Shown here: positions 33,990-44,266 of the stretch, piece by piece
Numbering within the stretch: position 1 is the stretch's first letter
How the letters are laid out: each line of letters begins with the position of its first letter
Assembly: GCA_025201345.1 (NCBI GenBank)
Contig: JAIXMG010000002.1
Location: 1,426,001 to 1,490,000 of the forward strand
DNA length: 64,000 nucleotides
Reading direction: 5' to 3'
Origin: Thamnidium elegans
Taxonomy: Eukaryota; Mucoromycota; Mucoromycetes; Mucorales; Mucoraceae
Notes under the pieces: model-generated
The model's input: the letters and a program-made list of their open reading frames with translations, nothing else
What the model was told of the DNA's origin: nothing
Databases searched by the model: none
Translations under genes and position numbers: made by a program

Positions 33990-35511
33990 ATGCCCTCTAC
34001 TATATCACCTGTGGACATGCAACATCAGAGAAACTTCTTTGACAATATTACATCGACCAAAAAACATGCAAAGCAACAATATATGCCTAATGGGGCAAAT
34101 GATAACATACCATTAAATGATTATAACAATACACCCCAACTCTTTCACGGTAAACCTACTTCAAGCGCACCATCTCGCTCATCATCCCGATTCCATCCTT
34201 CCAATGTATCCTTATCAGAAAATTCTAAATTCCTTATCTGTTGCCTAATGTGGTACATTTCATCTTCATTATCTAGTAATAGTGGAAAACTCATTATGAA
34301 CTCATTTCGATATCCTGTTACGTTAACCATTGTTCAATTCCTTTTTGTGGCGAGTTGGTGTGCCATCATGGAAAATTTGGTCAAGTCTAGAGGTATTAAA
34401 AAACCAACAAAAGTAATTATTCAAACCATTGTACCGTTATCTTTATTTATGATCGTGGGTCATGTATTTTCAAGTATATCTATTAGTCGAATCCCAGTGA
34501 GTCTTGTTCATACTATTAAGGTAATATATAATTTAAGATGGAAAAGACAAAGAGAAAAAAAAAGGGGGGGGGGGGCAATAGTAATAATATTAAGGGACCT
34601 GTCAAAATTAAAACTTTTTTTTTCTTTTTCTTTTTTTTCCCTGTTTGTAGGCTACTGCACCACTCTTTACTGTCTTGTTTTATAGATTTATCTTTAAAGT
34701 TCAATATTCTTCTAAAGTATATACAGCACTTATTCCTTTAACATTTGGTGTAATTCTTGCTTGTTCTTTTACTCTTTCAAATAATGTTATTGGATTATCT
34801 TGTGCTATGGGATCTTGCTTAGTTTTTGTCATGCAAAATATTTTCAGTAAGAAATTATTGTTTAAAGAATCGAAAATGGGAGATAGTAATCCTAATAAGT
34901 TGGATAAAATGAACATGATGTTTTATTCTTCTTTTATTTCATTCACACTCATGATTCCACTCTGGTTTTATTCTGATGGTTTCAAACTCTTGTTTGGTGA
35001 TATTGAAACACAACTTGATATTAGTACCTCTAGACTATTAACTTACTTTTTGTTAAATGGTACAACTCATTTTGCTCAAAATTGGTTTGCTTTCACTACT
35101 TTAAACATGTCATCACCTGTCACTTACTCAATCGCATCTTTGGTTAAACGTATTTTTGTTATTGTGATGAGTATTATTTGGTTTGGTCAGCATGTAAGTG
35201 TTACTCAAAGTTTAGGTATTGTCTTGACTTTTATTGGTTTATGGATGTATCAAAAGGCCAAGAGAGAAGTTGAACAAGGTGAAACCAAAGCATGTGAAAA
35301 GTCCTTGGAGGTATTACCTACCAGTAATGTAAATAATCAATTTGGTGAACAAGCAAATCTAGTAGATGAAAAGAGCATGTTTTCAAACCAATCAAATCAA
35401 CAAGATACATATGATATTAACAATAACTCTCATCCAGCAATATCTGTAAAAAAATGGATAGGAAACCATTTACCAGGTTCGAATGCTGCAAGAGAAACAA
35501 AACTTTTATAG
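33990..35511 (+). CDS. SLY41-like triose-phosphate-transporter family protein
   Basis: Two phase-0 exons (33990-34520, 34651-35511) give 463 residues. After a polar N-terminus of about 80 residues come roughly ten membrane segments. Family features include MWYISSSLSSNSGKLIMNSF, HTIKATAPLFTVLFYRFIF, the segment around AMGSCLVFVMQNIFSKKLLF, and SSPVTYSIASLVKRIFVIVM. This is the drug/metabolite transporter superfamily, TPT branch, and the pattern fits yeast Sly41, an ER/Golgi phosphate-sugar-type exchanger. The C-terminal 70 residues are polar and cytosolic. The substrate cannot be read from sequence; nucleotide-sugar transport is a possible alternative. Confidence 0.82.
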
Positions 35512-36483
35512 ACATTTTCATTTTTTTTTTTTTACATTTCAAAATATATATTATACACAGCTCAATTAATTACAACTCAAATCGTCATATTATAAAGTTT
35601 CATTGAATGTTTTAATAAACTCAAAAAGTTAAAAAAAAACTAGGCGCACGAGATTTTTTGTTTGTTTTTGTTTAATTGATCGTAAAAGAAAAAAAGGTAA
35701 TTATTTAAGTCAGCAGCAGAAGGGTGCTTGTTTCTATTCGGAAACCGGATGATGGGATCACATCCTACGAATTTATTCATATGATGTTATTAAGGGCCTA
35801 TAAACCCTGCTTAAAACAAACTACTCTATTTTACTGTCTGACACTGTTACATAGATCCACTCCACACAGACCCAGATTTTCTATATGTAAGACAGGCCCA
35901 AACTTTTTATTTTATAAATGTGAAGAATTCTTCTGCCTTTTTTTTTATACATACTTACTATTTGTGTTTTTTTGTATATAATATTTTATTTTAAGAATGT
36001 AGATAGATAGTACGAAACATTTAATATGGCAAATCTAATATATTTTCTACAAAGAAAATGTCAATAAAGCAGAAAATTAGCATGTTGATTTTAGTCCGCC
36101 GAAGGAGCCGAAATTTTAGTTTTTGTGCCACGTCGTTGTATTTGTATCAATAATGCTTACCTAACGGCGTAGCATAGTAGACAATGGTAATTAAAACCCG
36201 ATCGTTAACACCCCTATGAGAATTAATAATATGTCACATTATAATATCTTGATATAATATATATATTTATATATTAGTGTATTTGGAGACGGTTATAACG
36301 AACTTCTTGAAGAACAAAACAAGAATAATAGAATACCATAAAACTAGTAATTGATTCTACAGCCAAACATACTTAATAAAAAAAAAGTTGTTTGACTTTA
36401 TTGTTTGGCCCAGCTCAATGAAATAAATAAACGATAAAATGTTCTGGAAAACTAAGTAAATAATTCCAGCTTTATTAAAAAAG

Positions 36484-36517
<34 letters not shown>

Positions 36518-37057
36518 TATTTAATGCTATATGCAGCTAAGCAACTAATTACTATAATAGATAGTAGTTCGGGCCCTGTAGTACCAAGCGCTTTTTTTAA
36601 TGTTTTTTTTTCTGCAAAGCGTTTGGGTCATAGAAAATGCCTATAATCAATTCTCACACGCCTAAAAGGTTTTCGTAAGCAACCCTTTGTGTGCCATACA
36701 TATACGCATTTCTTTAGGAGATTAAATAATGAAGTCGGCGCATCATCTCCTGATCCACAAATTACTATTATTAGTCTTTAAACTTCAAATATTTACGTTT
36801 GTAGACACAATACTTGGTTACAGCAAATGCTCGTTTATGCAACAATTGGTTTGGTCTTGTATTACAGTACTTTAAAAACCCTGATATCAAGTATCATAGG
36901 CTTACTTAGTTTAGTTCAATTTTTTTTTTGAAAAATACTATATATACCTCCATTTTAGCTCGTATTTTTTTTATTTTATTCTATCATCACACTCGCCCGC
37001 TCCTCATCTTTTTTTTAGATACCCAATTCTTAACACTAATTTAATCAACACTTCAAA
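35512..37057. other. Intergenic region
   Basis: About 1.5 kb of AT-rich DNA without a supportable gene; a 28-base A-run lies at 36486-36514. A weak open frame at 35724-35981 has no recognisable content. The last 60 bp form the promoter and leader of the UNC93-like gene. Confidence 0.55.
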
Positions 37058-38598
37058 ATGGCTTTTCTTCGGTATAATAGCCCAATGGTCCAAGTGTTCA
37101 TTGTAGGCATGGTCTGCTTTTGCTGTCCTGGTATGTACAATGCCCTTACCGGTATGGGAGGTACCGGACAATCATCCACTAAAGCAGCTACTAATGCTGG
37201 TACTGCTACTGCGGTAACTTTTACTGTTTGTTCTTTAATCGGTGCTCCTCTGTAAGTCATCCAAAATTAAATAAAAATTAATATCCTAATCTAATTATTA
37301 TATTTCAATTATTAAAAGTTATAACATTTTCGGTCACCGTGTTATGATACCTGCCGCTCTTACCTATGTACTTTATGTTGGCGCTTTCCTTTCTACCTCT
37401 TATGCTTTCACTATCGCTGCTGGTGCCATTCTTGGTATTGGTGCTGGTTTCTTATGGACAGCCCAAGCTGGTATCATGATGTCTTATCCTGCTGAGCAGG
37501 ATAAGGGTAAAGCGTTCTCAGTTTTCTGGATGATTTTCAACTTGTAAGCTTATATATATATACACATAAAGAGAAACCTTTAAACTTAATTTAATTATTA
37601 GAGGCGCTACTATTGGTGCAGTTATTCCTCTTGCTAATGAATGGAACTCTGGTCCCAAATCTGCTGTCAAGTCTTCTACTTATATTGCTTTTATGGTTAT
37701 TATGACTTTCGGTTCCTTATTAACTTTGGCTCTTCTTCCTTCTAGCAAGGTTGTTCGTGCTGATGGATCTAGAGTCTCTTTCCATAAAATTTCCAACTGG
37801 AAGCGTGAGACTATTGAAGTTTTAAGACTCTTTAAGGATCCTCGTATGCTTATCTTGATTCCTCTTTTTGCTGGTTCCAACTGGTTCTATACCTATCAAT
37901 TCAACGGTATTAATGCTCCTGGATTCATGTCTATTCGTGCTCGTGCCTTAAATAATTTCTTGTACTGGTTATTTCAAATTATTGGTGCTGGTTTGTTTGG
38001 TGTCTTCCTTGATTCTACTAAAATCGGTACTCGTAAAGCTCGTGCTATCTATGGTAATATCATTACTCTTATTATCCTCACAGCTCTTTGGATTGCTGCT
38101 ATCTTTATTCAAAAGGATTATACTCGTGAATCTCTTCTCAAGCCTGACTATGTTAAACTTGATGTCACTGATCCCAAATATCCCGGTATCGTTGTTGTCT
38201 ATGCTCTTTTCGGTTTAGTTGATGCCATGTATCAAGGTTATATCTACTGGCTTTTAGGCACAATGACTAATGACATTGAACGTGCTGCAAGATACGGTGG
38301 TTTCTATAAGACTATTCAAAATGCTTGTAAAGCTGTTTCTGATCAACTTGAAGCTACTGAAGTTGCCTACATGACTCAACTCATTGTCGTTTTTGCTATT
38401 AACACCGTCGGTCTTCTTTTGGCCTTTATTGTTGCTAAGGGTGTTCCTGATGTTACTATTGAAACTATTGAAAATCTTGATGACGGTCACGCTGTTGGTA
38501 CTTTAGTTGGTGGCCAGCTCGAAAACGTTGGCGAAGAAAATGGTTCTGTTCACATGAATGAAAGACTTTCAGACAAAGCTGAAAAATCTCAAGTTTAA
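37058..38598 (+). CDS. UNC93-like membrane transporter (DUF895, MFS fold)
   Basis: Three exons (37058-37251, 37319-37543, 37602-38598) give 471 residues. It starts MAFLRYNSPMVQVFIVGMVC and shows FCCPGMYNALTGMGG, GAILGIGAGFLWTAQAGIMM, SYPAEQDKGKAFSVFWMIFN and FLYWLFQIIGAGLFG, the marks of the fungal UNC93-like family. About ten to twelve membrane spans are visible, with a polar C-terminal tail of about 50 residues. Related proteins occur in Schizosaccharomyces and many filamentous fungi; their substrates are not known. Codon bias is moderate to strong, suggesting good expression. It stands alone, with long spacers on both sides. Confidence 0.88.
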
Positions 38599-38938
38599 AA
38601 AAAAAAAAATCTTACCTAATTAACAACACTTATTTCCCGTTTCCTCCTTTATATATTATAATGATATATAATTAACACTATTACCATTCCTAACAGACAA
38701 ACAAACAAAACAAAAACATTCCTCTTCTCAACTTATTATTATCCCATTAACACATACTTACTATTATCTAATAAACAACCGTTTTTTTTCCTAAACTTTT
38801 ATTACGGATTATTTTGTTACTACCAAACATTAGGACGAGTTCAAATATAAGATTCACCGACTAAATTATTGCCATATCCTGGAGTTGCGTAAAAAGTAAA
38901 TACTTAAAGGAATAATTAACGATCATTCAAATTATTAT

Positions 38939-38971
<33 letters not shown>

Positions 38972-39062
38972 AGTATGTTCATACACAGTATTTAAAGGAG
39001 TATATTGACATATTCGACAATACTAGATATTGCAGTATTTTTTACAAATTTGTTTTATCGTG
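38599..39062. other. Spacer at the border of the transposon island
   Basis: AT-rich, with a 28-base A-run at 38942-38969. No gene. The right edge abuts the piggyBac-like remnant. Confidence 0.55.
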
Positions 39063-39600
39063 TCAATAATAAAAACACCCAATAAAATAGCATTTTTCAA
39101 GCAAAGATTGAGCAAGCTTGCACTTAAAGTCAGAATGCGGAATACCCTCTGGATTATTTCCCCAAATCTCATAACAACTGAATGCATTAGCTTCAGCAAT
39201 ACCAAATACAAATGATAAAAAGCGGACTTCCCAGCGATAAGTCTTCATGACGTTGCGAAAAGAAATCATATTGTCTCTGCGATTGTTATTAGCATCCACA
39301 CTGCCTTTAAATAAAAATAAATAAAAATCAGTCGTCAAATATAGTGACAACAGTATCCTACTCTTTTGGTTCTCATAAAGTTCGAATAATTGTGGATGAC
39401 GAAGGCCACAACCGTTGACTTCTTGGTAATATTTTTGAATATATAATATTTTGATAAATAAAAATTCGATTTTCCATGATTTATTGATAAAAACAAGGCC
39501 GGCCCTATAGGGCTGATTTGAAAAGTACTTGTTAATTATCAAGAGACCAACTTCACATAAACAATAGCATTTAGACACATATAGTCTGTGGGCTGCATAA
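39063..39600 (-). pseudogene. piggyBac-like (DDE_Tnp_1_7) transposase remnant
   Basis: A minus-strand frame from 39578 to 39063 (171 residues) contains GSVDANNNRRDNMISFRNVM, TYRWEVRFLSFVFGIAEANA and FSCYEIWGNNP, then IPHSDFKCKLAQSLL. These belong to the C-terminal third of piggyBac-type transposases, where a conserved Asp-rich core ends and a helical region begins. The N-terminal catalytic part is missing and the upstream part of the frame (MSKCYCLCEVGLL) reads as unrelated sequence. It is a dead fragment marking the left edge of the island. Confidence 0.6.
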
Positions 39601-39849
39601 AAGATTTATGTTTATGTCTGTTATGTATGAAACTAGTCTTTCATAACAGCACTATTTCTATTACTCAAAAAAAGAGTAAACTTTTACTTAGTATCTGTCG
39701 TTGACCACTTCCTTTACTTTACTATAAATATAGCTTTCTTTATCAAATAATAAGACATTATCTTGCTTTTAAGACTTTTATCAAAACCTTTTGACTCATT
39801 AACTTGTAACAATATATTAAGCAATATCGAAACTTTATTTTAAAAAATA

Positions 39850-39895
39850 TAAAAATGTAAAAATGTAAAAATGTAAAAATGTAAAAATGTAAAAA

Positions 39896-39959
<64 letters not shown>
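39850..39959. repeat. Octamer tandem array running into a 60-base A-run
   Basis: Six tandem copies of an 8-mer (AAAAATGT) pass directly into about 60 uninterrupted adenines ending near 39959. It could be the variable 3' tail of a LINE/SINE insertion on the plus strand, or plain slippage. Confidence 0.75.
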
Positions 39960-39961
<2 letters not shown>

Positions 39962-39985
39962 AAGAACAAAAAAAGGTTAAATCAT

Positions 39986-41012
39986 TTACGTTTGTTTGTT
40001 TTTCCATTGCAGGTAAGCACTCTTAAGGCTTGATGACTTAGTATAATTTGAAAGAACACCTTGACGCTGACACTCTACGAAACAAGCATTCCAATTCATT
40101 TTTTCATCTCCAAGGCTTTGGACATAGTTATGTACAAATTCCCAATTCCTGAATGGTGGTTGAAGTTCTGGTGATGCTGCTGGTACTGGCGATGATGCTG
40201 GTACTGGTGATGATGCTGGCGATGATGCTGGTGAAAATTCATTATGCATATATTTGAGCCTGTAGGGTTTTATAGTTTCCAGACCATCGTTCAAACAATC
40301 CACAGCGCGTTTATTTGTGCTGGTTCCAGTTGGCTCCTCAAGAGCCTCAATACCTTCTTGAATTTTTAATTCTGACTTCTGGCACAAAGACAAAAAATCA
40401 GCTACTATTGTATTTTCGTTAACAACTAAATCATACAACTTTTTAATGGTAGGATCATGTCCCTGGCTGTGGTCTCGGCTAGTAAAGTATGTTTCAAGAG
40501 CAACAAGTGGTGATAAAGGTGTTTCTGTCAAATGATCATGGATTGATTCAGTACTGATAAAAAAACACTTCTTTGCCCAGGGAAAACAAGGTAATTTAAG
40601 GAGAAAAGAATGAGTAGTGTCCTTTGTCACCTTGCGCATGATAGTGTCTCGAAGTTTTTTAATCACGAAAACGAGGACGATAGGCACAGCTCCATGTTCC
40701 TCATACACTTTCCCGCAATATCCCACCACATGGTGGAGAAACGCGTCATCAACAACATTTTGCACTTCGATCAGTACTGGGGGAGAGGCATTGTTGTCAT
40801 CAGTGACGTATAAAACATCTGAATTCTTGCAATTGATCCATTCTGTTGGGTGAGGGTAATAATTATTTTTCCCTAATCCAAACAATAAAAATGGTTAGAA
40901 AACAATATATTATTATTATGACAGTAAAAAATTATAGGAATTTACCTATCAGTTGTGTAGTAATTATATTCATCACTTCGTTGTCCAGCAGTACATGTTT
41001 ATTCGTTGACAT
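39986..41012 (-). CDS. Putative PD-(D/E)XK-like nuclease gene with E-x-Q motif (unknown family)
   Basis: Two minus-strand exons (41012-40946 and 40872-39986) give an intact 317-residue protein starting MSTNKHVLLDNEVMNIITTQ. The N-terminal half contains NSDVLYVTDDNN, PPVLIEVQNVVDDAFLHHVV and PIVLVFVIKKLRD. An Asp followed about 15 residues later by I-E-V-Q on a hydrophobic strand, then an alpha-beta segment, resembles Rpn/Transposase_31-type restriction-like folds. A Ser/Pro/Ala repeat linker (about 225-255, SPASSPVPASSPVP) leads to a Trp-rich C-terminal segment (FRNWEFVHNYVQSL, WNACFVECQRQG) that may be a Myb-like DNA-binding domain. It lies inside a transposon island but is unbroken. No named family is recognised; the nuclease call is inference from one motif. 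Confidence 0.6.
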
Positions 41013-41100
41013 TTTGTCGATAAGAAATAAGAGTTGTTTCTGGTAACTAGAAATAAATGCCGTTAGGGAGAACAAATGGACTGGATTTCACTTCTTGGCC

Positions 41101-41335
41101 AATAAGATTTCACAAAGGGGCTGTTGTTGGTAGATCAAGGAATGACCTCATTATGAAGGGAATATGATAAATAAATTATGTTTACACATTTGGGACATAA
41201 AAAAAAATTGAACTTGACCACATATGTCCTCCTTTTAAAATGACTTGTACAAGTATTTACTTCAAACCCCTCCCCCCTCTAGTTTGAAGTGCATACTTCC
41301 TTTTTTTTTTGGCGTGAGTTTTATTCTATAGTTAA
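41101..41335. repeat. Island repeat, copy C
   Basis: About 235 bp strongly similar to 50439-50687 in the same orientation, beginning AATAAGATTTCAC and ending near GAGTTTTATTCTATAG. It contains an internal hairpin (TTACTTCAAACC ... GTTTGAAGTGCATA). It starts 89 bp upstream of the start codon of the minus-strand nuclease-like gene, so it may supply its promoter. Confidence 0.85.
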
Positions 41336-41570
41336 TCGCGTGCTCTGATTTCTAGAAAAAACTAATGTTTCTCTTCTTTTCATTCTCCAAGCAAAAATGA
41401 TGGAAAGCCTTTTGCCATTCTTTTGAAAACAAAGGTGATAATGGTAAAACACATAAAGTTTTATCTTTGTAAATGAACATTCGTTTGGTTATTATAATCA
41501 TTGTCATTAACATAGATTTAATTGAATAGTAATGGTCAATTTGGTATAAAAATATGTGGCAATAAGATCA

Positions 41571-42065
41571 CTCGGTGTGGTTGGGTGCACCTTTAGGTGT
41601 CCGGGCCTAGAGCTCTCCTTGATCATGCTTACCCTATAAAGGTTGAACCGTCGCCAGAATGGTACGTCTTAGTACATCTTGTAGTGAAGAGTAACGATCC
41701 ACTTGTCATTCAACAAGATACTCGGTGTGGTTGGGTGCACCTTTAGGTGTCCGGGCCTAGAGCTCTCCTTGATCATGCTTACCCTATAAAGGTTGAACCG
41801 TCGCCAGAATGGTACGTCTTAGTACATCTTGTAGTGAAGAGTAACGATCCACTTGTCATTCAACAAGATACTCGGTGTGGTTGGGTGCACCTTTAGGTGT
41901 CCGGGCCTAGAGCTCTCCTTGATCATGCTTACCCTATAAAGGTTGAACCGTCGCCAGAATGGTACGTCTTAGTACATCTTGTAGTGAAGAGTAACGATCC
42001 ACTTGTCATTCAACAAGATACTCGGTGTGGTTGGGTGCACCTTTAGGCGTCCGGGCCTAGAGCTC
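41571..42065. repeat. 150-bp satellite, three full copies plus 45 bp
   Basis: Units begin at 41571, 41721, 41871 and 42021 with CTCGGTGTGGTTGGGTGCAC. The three full copies look identical; the partial fourth has one substitution (GGTGTCC to GGCGTCC). The unit is far richer in GC than the surroundings and contains a short perfect hairpin (CACCT-TT-AGGTG). No coding frame crosses it. The identity points to very recent tandem duplication. Confidence 0.95.
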
Positions 42066-42834
42066 ATTGGCAGCAAAAAAAAAATGTTGTGTTCTAGTAT
42101 ATTCTATAGACAATGCTTATTGCCACGTATTTTACAATTTGCTTTCTCTTTCTCTGCTTTTAAATACGCGTAGGTAAGAATATTGATGTGACTATTTTTA
42201 GTAGTTATTGCAGAATGTAACATATTTATTGAAAAGCCAGACTAGACTGTATATGTTATTTTGAAGTCAAAATATTGAGCTTTTACAATTCACAGGAGTA
42301 AGAACAAAATTGAAGTTATAGGCTTACATTTAACTATTATCTATTGTTTAGGATTTAATACCATTAACAGAACCAGGAATATTTTGAAAGTGCTAGTAAA
42401 GTAACCACACTTGGGTTTATAGTTTGTTATCGTTTCTTATGCCTCTCCAATTTGTATGGTAATGCTGCTATTGCTACTGGAGCTAGTCTGGTTTATGCTA
42501 TTATTTGAATAATATATTCTAAAATGTTTTGTATCCTATGCTAGTTGTTTATAAAATTATTTCGCGTAATTTTATTATCCTTCTGATAATAATCACATCT
42601 TTTATGTTATATAATAGCCTTTAAACAACAATCCTCTTTTTCTATACCAAATATTCTAATAAAAAGAATATGTATATATCTACAGCATCAATTTGTATTC
42701 TCTTGACGGCTTCTGCCAAACTTCATTTCGATTCTGTTTTGTATTAGCATATGTACTCTGGATGAACAGATATTTAGTTTTTTTTTAAGCAGATGATGTA
42801 TCTGAAATACATCCAACAAAAATTGAAAGATCTA
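42066..42834. other. Non-coding island DNA between satellite and Tc1 element
   Basis: AT-rich, no supportable gene or known element. It ends at the TA target duplication of the Tc1 element. Confidence 0.5.
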
Positions 42835-44168
42835 CAGTGACAGTCAATGTATCTGAGAAGATTTTGTGGTATTTTAATTCTCGAAATTAAGTCTCTAAAA
42901 TTGATAGCATAGAGGTATTAGAAAAAAGGTGTTCTATAGTTACCAAAACTCATATATTGTTACTTTAAAATGTGTTTATTATTTTAATAAAAAAAAATAA
43001 AAAAATTAATATCGAGTATTTGACCCTTTCGCGTCTATAACAGCCTGACACCTTCTAGATACGAAAGATCAAGTTCCCTCCACTCATCTTGAAGACAAGC
43101 CTTCAATTGCTCAATATTTCTAGCTTGAGTCTTTCTTTTGGCAAGCCTTTTTTTTTTCAAATGAGCCCAGACATGCTCAATCGGATTTAAATCAGGACTT
43201 TGGACCGGCCAAAAGCCAAACCCTTCAATACAACACCTTCTTTTATAACAAGCTGTATACTCGCCAGTGTGACAGGTAGCGCCGTCTTCTTGAAAAAATA
43301 AAGGTTTATTCTCTTTTTGTGTCAATTCCTCGAGCCAAGGAAGAAATTTGTCACTCAAACATTGGACGTAAACGTCCTGATTAACATTACTATCCAACAT
43401 GATCAGAGATCCGACTCCATCTGCCCAAAAACAGCCCCAAATCATGACGGATCCCTTTCCGTACTTATTTGTTTTTGAACCTTATCATCATCGTACCTCT
43501 GACCAGCTTTTATGATAATTCTATTAGCTTGTATTCTTGTTTTTATTAAGTATCGGGACTCGTCCGACCAGATTACACGTCTTCAATCCTCCAACGACCA
43601 ATTTATCTTATCTCTGGTCCAGTCTAGTCTTCTTTTTTTATGGGTATCGTTTAAAAATGGTTTTGGTGAAGGTATAAAAGATCTATAGCCCATATTCTTA
43701 AGGTTTGACTTTAAAGTGGAACGACATATCTTTATTTCTGCAAGATTCAAATGCTGCAATATCTGATCATAAGCCGCGAAGGGTTCAGGGCGGATATATC
43801 TTTCTAAAGTTCTCAAATTGATCGGCTTTACTTTTTTTGGTCCACCACAACGTGAAGCAGACTCCATAGTCTCCTTAGTTTTCCATTTTTGAATGATTCT
43901 ATAAACAGAGCTATATGATATGTTTAATTGTCTCGCAATATCCGGAATTGTGGTACCTGACACCCATTTTCCAATAATGCGGCCTTTTGTAAACATATCG
44001 TACTCGGTATTTTTTTTCATGATGAAGGTTAGACCTCTTAAATGATGTGTTAGTAATTTCCGAAAGTGGCATAATTATTACGCTATGATATAGGTAGAAT
44101 AAAAGTGGAATAAAAGTTAAAAAAAAATTAAAAAGTTACATTCTTCTCAGATACATTAACAGACACTG
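42835..44168 (-). mobile_element. Tc1/mariner element, complete with inverted ends
   Basis: A 1334-bp element with 26-bp terminal inverted repeats (left 42835-42860, CAGTGACAGTCAATGTATCT onward; right 44143-44168), differing at three positions. TA dinucleotides lie immediately outside both ends (42833-42834 and 44169-44170), as expected for Tc1/mariner target duplication. The transposase is on the minus strand and inactivated. Confidence 0.93.
43035..44020 (-). pseudogene. Tc1/mariner transposase, broken by a stop and a frameshift
   Basis: Reading starts at 44020 with an N-terminal helix-turn-helix region (GTTIPDIARQLNISYSSVYR), then a second DNA-binding part. An in-frame TGA at 43585-43583 interrupts just before IWSDESRY, which carries the first catalytic Asp. 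A frameshift near 43445 moves to the frame of MIWGCFWADGVGS, FQEDGATCH (second Asp) and SPDLNPIEHVWAHL (third residue, Glu). So the DDE triad is still visible but cannot be translated as one protein. The frame ends at 43035 close to the left inverted repeat. No introns are needed. Confidence 0.92.
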
Positions 44169-44266
44169 TATAAAAAGTAATCATGTAGGGCAGATGAAAA
44201 GCAAGAAAGTAATATAATAAACTGTTTTAAATAATAATTGCAATACTAATTATAACATAATAATAA

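Noticed and set aside
35724..35981. 85-codon frame downstream of the SLY41-like gene
   Set aside because: No recognisable domain, no conserved-looking core, and low-complexity ending; not supportable as a gene.
40846..41046. Plus-strand frame beginning MGEGNNYF
   Set aside because: Antisense shadow of the first exon, intron and second exon start of the minus-strand nuclease-like gene.
41571..42065. Satellite as 5S rRNA, tRNA or hammerhead array
   Set aside because: No 5S or tRNA consensus and no hammerhead core (CTGANGA with GAAA) on either strand by eye; left as a satellite of unknown nature.
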